This document shows, one piece after another, positions 1-11,665 of a stretch of 64,000 nt of DNA. The DNA comes from Congeria kusceri (lineage: Eukaryota > Mollusca > Bivalvia > Myida > Dreissenidae), in contig CM051034.1 of assembly GCA_027627225.1 (NCBI GenBank), positions 43,598,548 to 43,662,547 on the forward strand. The letters run 5' to 3'. The notes under the pieces were generated by a model. That model worked only from the letters and a program-made list of their open reading frames with translations. It did not search any database and had not been told where the DNA came from. How positions within the stretch are numbered: position 1 is the stretch's first letter; every line of letters begins with the position of its first letter. Both the position numbers and the translations under genes were made by a program.

Positions 1-221
1 ATGTATTCGAATATAAACTCCCATTTTAAAATTTTATTTATTTTCTACTTATTGATGTGTTTGTTTGTTTACTTACTTATTTATAATTTAATTAATTTAT
101 ATATTTGCCTTTCTATTTATGTCGATTTATTTACCACGATGTTCCTATTCAAAACATACATTTAACATTCTGACATTAACACACAATATAATGTTGGCAA
201 TTTACAATATTTGTTTTCCAG

Positions 222-3200
222 TCGGAAATCGCATCATGGCGGCATATTCCGCCAGGCCGACGGTGACAGCCTGCACGTCACTTCCGGTGATTCGACGCAA
301 CGAAGCGGTGCCGGGGAAGGAGACACGTGTTCCGAAAGAACCAACAAAGATGGCGACGGTATGCATATACAATTGTGTATATTTTTAAAGAACATTACAA
401 TACATTTTAATTCGGATACAAATACTATACACGATGTTATAGTCATCATTCTATGATATAGTTGAGAAATAATTTTTGATCTATTGTAGTTTATCGGCCA
501 ATTAACAACCATTTGCGAAGGAAGTTTACCACGAGGGCAGTTAGCCCGAGTTGTAGCCACGGACCAGAACGACAAAGAGTAGTTTATTTGCCGATAAACA
601 ACGATAATGAGAAAATGATTTCGATTCTAACATAATTTGATATATATTTGTGGAATTTTAATTAGAACTACATTTTACTAAGTTCCGCTCAGAATCGATA
701 CTACATTTTGCATTGTGTATTGGGTATTTTAACAGCGATAATTTTGTATTTTGTCTATAGAAAAATTAGCGCGTATCTGGTTAGAATGAACGTTTCAACG
801 CTTCGCAGCTTGAGCTGATATACTTTGAATATATATTATCAACATAAAACAATGCATATTTCTGCAAGATTTCAGCCAAATCAATCCTGTAATTGTTCTT
901 AAATTAACAGTTACTCTTAGATACATGCATTTAAAACACCAAACATTTTAAAATATGACTTGTTAAGATATCTGACAGATCTGCAGTGGCTCTATTTCTC
1001 CACTTTCTTAAGCCATCTTTTTGGGGTATTGTGCAAACAGAAATTTGCAATTTACATGCAAAGTATCTCCCAACTACCAAAACTAAATGGACCACGTATA
1101 ATTCACACAGGTTAAAGCCTCGGTCACACTGTCACGATTTTGGCTACCATTGCCCACGATTTACAAAATCTTGGTGATTCGTGGTTAATCGTGAACACAT
1201 ACGTACTGGCATCTGTGTGAATCTTGAAGATTCTTGGGTGATCTCTATCGCTTGGGAAGCGCTAGGACAGTTTTGAACATTCAAAAACATTTTTCCAAAG
1301 CGTAGGACAATCATAGAGCCATCGTATCTCAATCTTGCTTATTCTTACAGCCATCGTAGACGCATTCGTGGCATTTCGAGCTTTGTCGTGGTTAATCGTG
1401 ACTTATTTTATGGCATATATATTACACGACTGTACTACGTTATGTTACGTTTTGCTACGTATATGGTACGGATTTCTGCGCTTGCCCTACGGTTCAGTTA
1501 CGATTCAAGTAGGATCTTAAGCGGCAACTATCAAGACTACTCAAGAATATACACGATGAACCTCGACAACGCGACGATTGAGTCGCGTTGCCTGTACGGT
1601 TTATGGCGATGTTACTACGCACTCACTACGTTTGCCTCCGTTGGTGCCACGATTTTGCACGCGGTATCGTGATGTCCAAATCGCCTTGACGCGTAGTGAA
1701 GCTTGAAAATTATTGGCTGGTCGTAGATTTATCGTGATGAATCTTTTTTAATCCTACTACAATCTTACGAGAAACGTTAACAATCGTCTTGTACCGTAGC
1801 GTATAGCTGACGCTAGCGTATTACAACCGCATCAGGTCGTATCATATCTTGGTGAAAACGTGGTGAATCGGCTGCGGTAACCCACAAGTGTCGTTGATAT
1901 TCGTAGTCTCGTCCTACAACAACCGGAGGTATACGTAGAAAGATACAATCGGGACACTGTGCATCCCGACTAATCACGATTAACACGTCCACGATCAATC
2001 GTGGGCTATCGGAGCCAAAATCTTGACAGTGTGACCGGGGCTTAACCGAGAGTCCTAAATATTTGCATTCTTATTTGTCTTTTATATTTCCAAATATCTG
2101 GGTTCAGTCTGAGGGTAAAAGCTGTTTTGTTTTAAAAATTTAATTCGTTCGTTGACACTAATGTTCATTTAAAATGCACATAAACTGTGTGGGCTGTTCC
2201 CCTTTGATTATATGAATAATAATTTGCAATAACTGATTTAAAATTTAAAATGTATAATTTTACCATCTACGACTTGAAACACGTGTCTGTGTTTAACGAT
2301 TTGGATTATTTTATCGCACAGACCCCCTGACCTGGTCCCCTCAATCGCAGCAACGGAAGTTAGAGGAAGTGCGCATGCGCATTGCAGAACAAGAGAAATG
2401 CATGTTGAATCAGCGACAACGCCTCGAAAATAACAAACAGTAAGATGAACAGAATTAAAACAAAATGGAGTGGTGGTGACTTCTTTCATAAGCATATACA
2501 TCAGTGACTGTGGACATTTATACACTAGAGATTCCCTCATGTCTACCGGAACAACGTAATGATATGCCAAATTCTAAATGAAATTTGAAACGTATTTTCA
2601 AATACGTGTGCACGACGAAGTCTCTTAATTATGATAAGCTTTGTAATAATACAACACGTATATGATTACACAGTAGAGTTTGTTATAAATAATGGAGCTT
2701 TCTCCAAAATACTTGTTAACTGTTAATGAAAAACATTTGAATAATTCAATAATAATAAAAAATATAACTATTATTAAAAAAAAGATCCAATGCTGTATGC
2801 TAAATTAATAGTAAAATAGATATACATTTAATAAACATGTTTTGCTTTAAAGATTCTACGAGCACTTATACAAGATGTATGTAAACGAAGCGCACGAAAT
2901 GGCAGACAAAGAAGCAGAACTAGTGAAACTAAAAAAGGAGATAGAAGAATTCCAGAGAGAGGCAAGCGAACTGAGAATCATTAACAGAAACGTGAAATAC
3001 CGAGAAGCCATAGAAGAGCAGAATTTCCAGGACACCACGAAATACTTACGCCGTTTTGAGAGCCAGTTGAAAATAACGCAGATGCTTACAGCCAAGTACG
3101 AAGGTATTGACGACACTGTTGTTCGAGCGTACAGAAAAGATAAAGAACTGCTCAAGAACGAACAGGAACGAGCCGAAAAGTTACAAAAGCGCCGAGACAA

Positions 3201-3984
3201 GCACAAACAGGATCTCGAGTTTGTCAACGAGTATTTGAAGACGTCCTTTGAAGAGAATGGCATGGTCAGCGGTGGTAAAGATTTATTGCCATCCGATGTG
3301 CTAAAGAAAGTGTTGCTTGAAAGAACACCCACTGGAACCTCACATCCTCTTTTCGATGACCATGATGATGATGACGACATCGTGTTTCCCGCACACAAAG
3401 CGATTTCAGATGCTTCAGCTGAAGCTACATGGGACAGGGCTCCGATGGGAAACCCGATAACACCACCTATATCACCATTCAAAGCTTCAGAAAATAACGG
3501 CGGAGACAACGGTTGCGTTGGAAACGAGACGCCAGAAAAACCGGCATGCGCAATGGTGATTCTGGAAACCAAATCACCCGAGTCTTTGCCGCCTATAAAT
3601 AAAGCTCCTGAAAGTGAACGAGGCATGAAACACATAAACGCTTTGAAAAGTCAGCAAGTGCGATTATTGGACCGAACTCGTGAATCAAAGGACCGCATCA
3701 CCCCAAATCCCAAATATCCAACACGTGCTATGACACCAAAACCCGCACGTCGACCAGATCTTAGAGCACCTGTCGTTAAAGCAGACGTCTCTGCAAAGCT
3801 TGCATCCAAACCGCGCTCTGGGGCCACAAATGCGCAGCATAAACCTGTTACATTACCCGATATTACAACACGCAATAACAAACAAGCGCCCAACAAAAAG
3901 CGACATTTCTACTGGTGTGAATGTACGTGTACAAAACGAACGTGTGCAGCTTCCCTCGGTGGACAGTATGCGGACATCACGTGA
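222..3984 (+). CDS. Coiled-coil protein, 3' part of a multi-exon gene
   Basis: Three exons can be joined: 222-358, 2322-2439 and 2853-3984 (TGA stop). Acceptors end in AG (ttttccag, cgcacag, gctttaaag) and donors are GT (gtatgc, gtaaga). Phases match: G|AC joins exons 1-2 and CA|A joins exons 2-3. Exon 1 begins mid-codon, so the start lies upstream of the window. The visible product is about 460 aa. Exon 1 is polar and low-complexity. Exon 2 and the first half of exon 3 form a long charged coiled coil (RKLEEVRMRIAEQEK, then repeated K/E/R heptads such as KEAELVKLKKEIEEF). After that come an acidic patch (DDHDDDDD) and a basic, Pro/Ser/Thr-rich tail. I do not recognise the family; a cytoskeletal or ciliary scaffold would fit but is a guess. 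An out-of-frame continuation with similar composition runs to 4078, so the annotated C-terminus is uncertain. Confidence 0.7.
1112..2045. mobile_element. TTAA-flanked inverted-repeat element (MITE-like)
   Basis: The ends are near-perfect inverted repeats of about 32 bp: gcctcggtcacactgtca at 1117-1134 mirrors tgacagtgtgaccggggc near 2024-2041, and both continue inward with (c/a)gattttggct. TTAA flanks both ends (1112-1115 and 2042-2045), as expected for a piggyBac-type TTAA target. The roughly 925-bp interior has no transposase. It is rich in short motifs around aatcgtg/cacgatt. It lies in the first visible intron of the coiled-coil gene. Confidence 0.75.
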
Positions 3985-5384
3985 CCGTCCTCGATCCAAA
4001 TATTCCTCATTCAGCTCCACGCATGCACCTGCACCATCCAGGGCTCCGAAGCAGGAGCGAAATTTTTTTGTGCGGTAATATGAAAGCAATGACATTTGAA
4101 ATTTGAATAGACCATAAGCGTTGATTTCTTTAAAATAAAATTATCACAATTACGTGGGTGTTGATTTATAATTTGTGAATTTCTGCTTGCCCGAGGGAAT
4201 TTCATTGATAGTCTATGTACCACCTCATATTTCCAGAAACGCTTACATGTATAGTTTTTAGCCGGTCAGATTGCTGCTTTACTGGCGAATGTGTAAGGCT
4301 GCAAAATCAACAACAATAAAAACAATTCATTTTTTAAAACTAAATATCGTTTTTGATGTAGGTTGCCACATCAACTGAATAATTCGAATTTCGACACAAG
4401 GCGGCAACAAACTCTGCATGAGTCAATTTGATTTGTAGTCGTCTTTAATTGTCTAGCTTTCAGTTTGGAAACGCTCCCAAAACCCTATTTATAGTAACGA
4501 TTTAGTAGAATACAATGTATATATTTTACCCATAAATTATTCTTCCTTAAACAAATACGAAGGACAACCTATCATAATGCGCACATTTATCATTGTGTCA
4601 TGTTACCATAACATTCACCTGTATATCCGTGTATAATGTGCTATAAACGGCATTGCGGGAATATACATGTATTTTACGACGGTTAACTGACGGTTTCATT
4701 ATGACCAGCCAGAGGATTTGGCATTGTGCTATATCTGACATCTGACAATTCTTGATATTGTTTAACAGTTTATGAATACGATTTTATTTTTACATTTACA
4801 TCATTGCATCATTAAAATAAATCATATATTATATTTATGTAGTTATTGCGTCCTGATAAATGCCTAAATACGATCCCTGGAATAGTCTAAACTGCGATTA
4901 TTATACTAAGAAATGCAAAGACAAAATTTAATTTGGAAGACCCCGCTTCGCCATCCCGATGTTAAAAAGTTGCCGACACCCCTGATGTATTTACACCAGG
5001 TCACATTAGCTTGAATTTATAAGGATAATTACTAACTATTTTAGACGATCGGCGAAGCCGACTGTCTTTACTTCTGATAAATCGAGTGTAGTTGCCTGTT
5101 TTACACGGCATCGAAGAACACAAAAAAACGCACGTGAGCCTTCAAGCCAAACCATTTTCTTTTTGCGAGACGACATCTTAGATGTGACATTAACAGCTGA
5201 GAAAGTCAACACCATCCAAAGAGCTTGTAAGTATGTTGTACCTTATGGATAGAACCTATGTTTTTATCTTTGTCATTTATTTTGGACATATTCCGACGCG
5301 ATTGTTGATAAATCAAGTCACTGAGTGTGGTCACGGATAGTATACATATAGCTCTTAACGAAAATCTTTACTAAAATTGCACTT
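3985..5384. other. Intergenic, AT-rich, no supported gene
   Basis: This stretch follows the coiled-coil gene stop and precedes the tandem duplication. An AATAAA-like signal occurs near 4315. A GC-rich patch at 4940-5060 (cccgcttcgccatcccgatg, later ggcgaagccgactg) has short inverted complementarity. No open frame with splice support was found. Confidence 0.5.
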
Positions 5385-5969
5385 TATTTTTTTTTCAATG
5401 TATTTTTGTTATATCCCATGTACGTATAACAAACCATTAAACTGGTATAATGAAACCAATATATGCTCTGCATTCATGCTTTTTGTAGATTTCTATACAA
5501 GACATTGTATTATTTGAACAACCATGACAATACAAATGTGTTTACTAAGTGTTGTGTTACTTTGGAATTTCAATTGTCTAGTTTTTGTTTCGGTACTGAT
5601 TACGTGTCTCTAACTGGATGACCCTAGAAGGAAATACACACCTAGCTCTTTTGTTTCAAAAGTATTTCATCAGATTAATGCACGTAGTACATTTCTTTTG
5701 AGACTTTAAATTTCTGACAGTAAACGATTTCGGATTGCTTCAGATACAACTGGATATTTTGTTTAACAGACGAAAGACGAAGAAGGAACACAGATTTATT
5801 GATACACCAAATGGTAATTTATATTTATAACACGTGATAAGAATTGTAGCCTTTTCGGACAGACTTGCTTTCAATATAATTGTGCTTATCTAACTTTTGC
5901 TATGTCTGTGTTTCTCACACATTTAACTCCAGCACTGAGTGTCATATAAATATAATGCACTTATCAATA

Positions 5970-6290
5970 TTTGCCCCCAGTGGGGGAGCGGAAGTTTGAC
6001 CCAGGGTAATTTGCTATTATATTATTTGGGGTCTAATTCCTCACCCTCGAGCCAAGCATTTTTGTCTAAGTCCCCGCAGTAGGGAGATGCTTAGGGTGTA
6101 CCAAATGGCCAGGGGCCAATATTGCCGGGATCATAAATCCGAACAAAGTCTATTTCCCCAGGACCCGCAGTCATTTGGCGTGTCTAATTCCTGCCTGTCG
6201 GGACTCGCTTTCAGTCTGAAGTCCCATATATGCCAGCCGCCCCCCCCCCCCCGGGGCAATATTTTGATATGTGCATAACAGACAATTTCA
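5970..6290. repeat. Dispersed GC-rich module, copy 1
   Basis: This module runs from a ccccagtgggg hairpin, through gagccaagcatttttgtc and gaacaaagtctatttcccc, to a run of about 13 C. The same module recurs at 8160-8460 and, in reverse complement, at about 59830-60110 and 60308-60500. It is therefore a dispersed family and not only a product of the local duplication. It has no coding potential. Confidence 0.7.
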
Positions 6291-6799
6291 TCTTAGGCAG
6301 AATAATAAAATCCGAAAAACTATTAACGCTTTGCATACTTTTTTTTAATTATAAGTTGACAAATAATGTACGATACGAATTTTATAAAATCGTGTACTTA
6401 TATCACAAACTATTATTATAGATATTTTTGTTTAATTATAATTGCACATGTATTATGTAGAAATATATTTTGTACTTTGTTATAGTGGGCATAATAATAC
6501 ATTATTTTCATTTTTATCATGGATTCTCACAGGTGTTGCGACATTTGGAAGTCAAGACTGTTGGATTTGTATTGTAACTTTTCTGAAACCAAGTGAATAG
6601 TTCGTTCAACAGTTAGCGACACGTTACGTAGTGAGTAATTATTCTCTTGATAAACTACGGTTGCATAGAACTGCCATACGATAATCCCTGAAGGGTCGAG
6701 AAAATATTAGTGTTAACTACTTAGCGTTGGCCTTTTAGTGCCCAGAACTGATATAAGTTACATTTTCTTGAGGTTGCGAAGTCCTCCGAATTATCAAAC

Positions 6800-7230
6800 T
6801 AACACGAATATTATCATGATAATTATCGGGCAACGTGAATCTTAACTAGATAATATTCGTGGTACCTATTAATTTGTGTGCGCGAGGTTTTCCGCATTAT
6901 CTACTAACAATAATATTATCATGATAATTATTTTACAACGCAAATCTTAACACGTTAATATTCGCGATATCACTTAATGTTCATGTATCGCTAATGTATT
7001 CGCAAACCAGTTCGTGATGCCAGTTATCTAACACGAATATTATCAAGATAACTATCTTACAATGCAAATCATAGCACATTCATATTCTCGATGCCACTTA
7101 ATTTTCCTATGTCGCAAATGTATTCACAAACCAGTTCGTGTTGCCAGTTATCTATTTAGAATATTATCATGATAAATATCTTACAACGGAAATTGTAAGT
7201 AGTTAATATTTGTGATGCCGCATAAGTTTT
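6800..7230. repeat. Palindrome-bearing subrepeats (attatcatgataat)
   Basis: Four degenerate units of about 105-120 bp are seen. Each has the core aacacgaatattatc around the perfect palindrome attatcatgataat or a one-base variant, followed by ttacaacg-aaatctta. They recur at 8968-9390 in the second duplication copy. Confidence 0.7.
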
Positions 7231-8159
7231 TATGCTCCCACTTTAGTGGGGGGTGGGCATATAAATTTGCCCTTGTCCGTCGTCCGTCCGGTCGTCCCTG
7301 CGCCCGTCCGTCCGTCCGTCCGTCCGTCGGATTTGTGTGTTGCGCATAACTCAAAAAGTATAACTGCTAGAATGATAAAACTTTATAAGCATGTTAATCG
7401 GTATCGGGGCTTGTGCACCTAGATATTTTGGTGCAGTTTTTTCCGACGTCTGCTGAGTTATGGCCCTTTTTTAGCAAAAAGGACATATTTGGACTTGTGT
7501 CGCACGTAACTCGAAAAGTATTGCTGAAAGCGTGATGAAACTTTATTTTTTTCAATGTATTTTTGTTTTATCTCATGTACGTATAACGAACCATTAAACT
7601 GGTATAATGTACCCAATACGTGCTCTGCATCCATGCTTTGTGTAGATTTCTATACAAGACATTGTATTATTTCAACAACCGTGACATTACAAATGTGCAT
7701 ACTAAGTATTATGTTACTTTGGAATTCCAATTTTCTAGTTTTGGTTTCGGTACTGATTACGTGTCTCTAACTGGATGACGCACTTATAACACCCCGTTAC
7801 TATTTCTTAGAAGGAAATACACACCTAGCTCTTTTGTTTCAAAAGTATTTCATCAGATTAATGCATGTTGTATATGTGTTTTTGCGACGTTAAATTTGTG
7901 ACAGTTTACGATTTCGGATTGCTTCAGATACAACTGGATATTTAATTTTTTTTTAACTGTTGAAAGACGAAGAAGGAACACAGATTTATTGATACACAGA
8001 ATGGTAATTTATATTTTTAACACGTGATACGAATTGTAGCCTTTTCGGACAGACTTGCTTTCAATATTTTGTGCTTATCTCACTTTTGCTATGTCTGTGT
8101 TTCTCGCACACTTTAACTCGAGCATTGAGTGTCATATAAATATAATGCACTTATCAATA

Positions 8160-8460
8160 TTTGCTCCCAGTGGGGGCAGCGGCGGGCTGACCCAGGGGAA
8201 TTTGCTAATTATATTATTTGGGGTCTAATGCCCCACCCTCGAGCCAAGCATTTTTGTCTAAATCCCCGCAGTAGGGAGATGCTAAGGGTGTATCAAATGG
8301 CCAGGGGCCAATATTGCCGGGATCATAAATGCGAACAAAGTCTATTTCCCCAGGACCCGCAGTCATTTGGCGTGTCTAATTCCTGCCTGTCGGGACTCTC
8401 TTTCAGTCTGAAGTCCCATATATGCCAGCCGCCCCCCCCCCCCCGGGGGCAATATTTTGA
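8160..8460. repeat. Dispersed GC-rich module, copy 2
   Basis: This is the counterpart of 5970-6290 within the second duplication copy. It keeps gagccaagcatttttgtc, the gaacaaagtctatttcccc stretch and the terminal poly-C run. Confidence 0.7.
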
Positions 8461-8967
8461 TATGTGCATAACGGACAATTTCATCTTAGGCAGAATAATA
8501 AAATCCGAAAAACTATTAACACTTTGCACACCTTTTTAATTATAAGTTGACAAATAATGTACGATACGAATTTTATAATACTGTGTACTTATATCACAAA
8601 CTATTATTATAGATATTTTTGTTTAATTATAATTGCACATGTATTATGTAGAAATATATTTTGTACTTTGTTATAATGGGCATAATAATACATTATTTTC
8701 ATTTTTATCATGGATTCTCACAGGTGTTGCTACTTTTGGTATTCAAGACTGTTGGATTTATATTGTAACTTTTCTGAAACTAAGTGAATAATTCGTTTAA
8801 CATTTAGCGGCACGTTATGTAGTGAGTAATTTTCTATTGATAAACTACGGTGGCATAGAACTGCCATACGATAATCCCTGCAGGTTCGAGAAAATATTAG
8901 TATTTCAGTGCCCAGAACTGATATTAGATACATTTTCTTGAGGTTGCGAAGTCTTCCGAATTATCTA

Positions 8968-9395
8968 ACTAACACGAATATTATCATGATAATAATCGGG
9001 CAACGCGAATCTTAACTAGATAATCTTAACTATTCGTGGTACCACTTAATTTGTGCGCGAGGTTTTCCGCATTATCTTACTAACACGAATATTATCATGA
9101 TGATTATCTTACAACGCAAATCTTAACACGTTAACATTCGCGATATCACTTAATGTTCATGTATAGCAAATGTATTCGCAAACCAGTTCGTGATGCCAGT
9201 TATCTAACACGAATATTATCACCATAATTATCTTACAATGCAAATCATAGCACATTCATATTCTCGATACCACTTAATTTTCATGTATCGCAAATGTATT
9301 CGCAAACCAGTTCGTGTTACCAGTTATCTAACTAGAATGTTATCATGATAATTATCTTACAACGGAAATTAATTTTAAGTAGTTAATATTTGTGA
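8968..9395. repeat. Palindrome-bearing subrepeats, second set
   Basis: This is the same four-unit set as at 6800-7230, inside the second 2.16-kb copy. The palindromes are slightly diverged (attatcatgatgatt, attatcaccataatt). Confidence 0.7.
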
Positions 9396-9504
9396 TGCCA
9401 CATAAGTTTTTATGCTCCCACTTTAGTGGGTGGGGGGGGGGAGGGCATATAGATTTGCCCTTGTCCGTCGTCCCTGCGTCCGTTCGTCCTTCCGTCCGTC
9501 CGTC

Positions 9505-10285
9505 GGATTTGTGTGTTGCGCATAACTCAAAAAGTATAACTGCTAGAATGATAAAACTATATAAGCATATTCCTCGGCATCGGGGCGTGTGCACCTGGGT
9601 ATTTTGGTGCAGTTTTTTTCCGACATCAGCTGAGTTATGGCCCCTTTTTTAGCAAAAAAGGACATATTTGGACTTGTGTCGCGCGTAACTCGAAAAGTAT
9701 TGCTGCAAGAATGATGAAACTTTATAAACATATTAATCAGCATGTGAACTTGTGCACTTGGGTATTTTGGTGCAGTTTGTTTCAGACATTAGCGGAGTTA
9801 TGGCCCTTTTTTCAAAGCAAAAAATGACATTTTCGGACGTGTGTCGCGTGTAACTCGAAAAGTATAACTGCTACATTGATGAAACTTTATTAACATATTA
9901 ATCAGCATGGGAACTGGTGCACCTGCGTATTCTGGTGCATTTTTTTAGATGCCAGCGGAGTTATGGCCCTGTTGACATTTTTGGAATTGTGTCGCACGTA
10001 AATCAAAAAATATTACTGCAAGAGTGATGAAACTTGATATACATATTAATGGACATGTGAACCTGTGCACCTGGGTATTTTGGTGCAGTTTTCTTTGCCA
10101 TCAGTGGAGTTATGGCCCCTTTTTAGCAGAAAATGACATTTTTGGATTTGTGTCGCATGTAACTTAAAAAGTATAATTGCTTGACTGTTGACACCTTATA
10201 AACATATTCATCAACATGTGAACTTGTGCCTCTTGGTATTTTGGTTCATTTTTACCGACATCAGAAGAGTTTTGTGACAACCAGC
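9505..10285. repeat. Tandem array 1, about 155-165 bp units
   Basis: Roughly five units are present. Each runs from a (g/t)tgtgtcgc(g/a)cgtaactcg box, through gatgaaactttataaacat and cttgtgcacctgggtattt, to a cggagttatggccc box. Similarity falls toward the 3' end. A poly-G hairpin at 9410-9450 and a run of gtccgtcc precede the array. One and a half units also precede 7545. No coding potential is supported. Confidence 0.8.
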
Positions 10286-11665
10286 GGAATGTGGGTGCTG
10301 AAATTCTGATGTCAATTCTGGACTGTTTCGGGCCTGTTTTTCATAAAGCAAATACATATCTTACGTCTAAAAATTCGCAAACGCTATTAAGACATAAGAT
10401 AAATAACACGAAACTTAAGTGGTAACACGAACATTTTCGCGAACCTTAAGTAGTTATCGTTGGGCCGTTTTTTTGCCAACATACTAAACACATGTTTTTT
10501 TTTATTATTTTGTCAGTATTGTTCGGGCGGTTATGGTATTTGTAAGAAATATTAGTATCAATTGTTATAAACTTTAAACTGGACAACCTAAAACTTGATA
10601 CAGTAATATCCCAGGCCCATTTAAAAACAAAAGCAGTGTTCCCTAAATATCAGGCGAAATATATACGAGATAAGTGTGCGTTTGTGTTGAGTGCTCTCTC
10701 GCATAAAAAATATTCTACCAAGCTGAAATAAAGGTTAATACGTTATTTTGTGCAAATAACAATGCTATATGGTTCCTTCTATATATCATATTGGTGAATT
10801 TCCATCCTTGACGGTGTGTGCAGTGTTTTTTCCAGGGCTATTGGAAGGGAAAAATTGAGGTCATACGGGAAACTATGAAAATGTAGCAATACAAAAAAAA
10901 AACAATTATCACAAGAACAATGATATTATCAAGATTTATTTCATATCACTTTCATCTTTCATTATTCTTACAATCTACGTTGCCTTTTCGTGACGTGTTC
11001 TAAACATGAAACTGATAATTCTGTTGGTTTCATTGTCAAGTTGTCAAGCAACAACTTAAGTCATCAAGGGTAGGGGGGGGGGGGGGGTTTGAGACTTAGG
11101 GGAAAAATTGCTCTAGACGGACTTGGGTAACGGCCCCAAAATTGGCCTTAAAAATCACTTGTGTTACATGTATGCTTGATGACTATTGATTGAATATTTG
11201 TAAACTGTCATTTTTCAAAACAATAATTTTAACAACTTCGCAACATATGGAAGAGATATTGGAAACTATAACACGATTCGCCACAATGAGTATGGTTCGT
11301 GTATCCGGTTGCTATGGAAATATATGTTCAAATACAGTTGTGATTTTTTTTTTATGACGCATACAATGATTGTGTTATTAAAAAGATCCTCTTACAATGT
11401 TAACATAAGATCAAACAATAACCTTTAAGACATTAAGTCATTTAGGAGTTTATTTATTGATTGCGTATGTGTATTGTATCAGCTAATAAGCTAATCCTCT
11501 ATGTACATTCAACTGCAGCTCTTTATACACAGTCTAATTTGTTAAAATGAATGTATTAACTATGGCCTCAAATTGCAAAAAAACAACAACACAAAAATAC
11601 CAATAACTCATATTACAGATTTTAATCTCGGGTCACAGAGTTCATTGCTTTTTTTTCTTGAACAG
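10286..11665. other. Intergenic, no supported feature
   Basis: The stretch lies between array 1 and the first recognised PARP exon. It holds a poly-G run at 11071-11085 and AT-rich low complexity. I looked here for the missing 5' exons of the PARP14-like gene and found no convincing one. Upstream exons and the promoter may lie here or further 5'. Confidence 0.45.

Larger units (their letters stand above)
5385..7544. repeat. 2.16-kb tandem duplication, copy 1
   Basis: The sequence from ttttttcaatgtatttttgtt at about 5390 to the aactttatttt junction at about 7545 is repeated immediately downstream with roughly 90% identity over most of its length. In order it contains a unique part, a GC-rich module (about 5970-6290, with a poly-C run at 6240), an AT-rich part, a set of palindromic subrepeats (about 6800-7210), and the start of the 165-bp repeat family (about 7230-7545). 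The junction lies within similar ACTTTATTTTT tracts in both places, consistent with unequal exchange or replication slippage. Confidence 0.85.
7545..9725. repeat. 2.16-kb tandem duplication, copy 2
   Basis: This is the second copy of the 5385-7544 unit in direct orientation. It shares all modules, with small indels: the poly-C run is at about 8431, the palindromic subrepeats at about 8968-9390, and a longer poly-G at 9430. The end runs into the tandem array at 9505-10285. Open frames across it, for example 8129-8539, are not conserved between the copies and are not genes. Confidence 0.85.

Noticed and set aside
2856..3635. A 259-codon minus-strand open frame
   Set aside because: It is antisense to the coiled-coil exon, Ser/Phe-rich as expected from complementing Lys/Glu codons, and has no splice or family support.
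5130..5240. A possible exon ending at a cttgtaagtatg donor
   Set aside because: The open frame is short, with no clear acceptor or partner, and the similarity to retroelement proteins was too weak to claim.
8129..8539. A 136-codon plus-strand open frame in the duplicated region
   Set aside because: The equivalent frame is broken in the sister copy (5940-6420), and it runs through a poly-C tract in a dispersed repeat.
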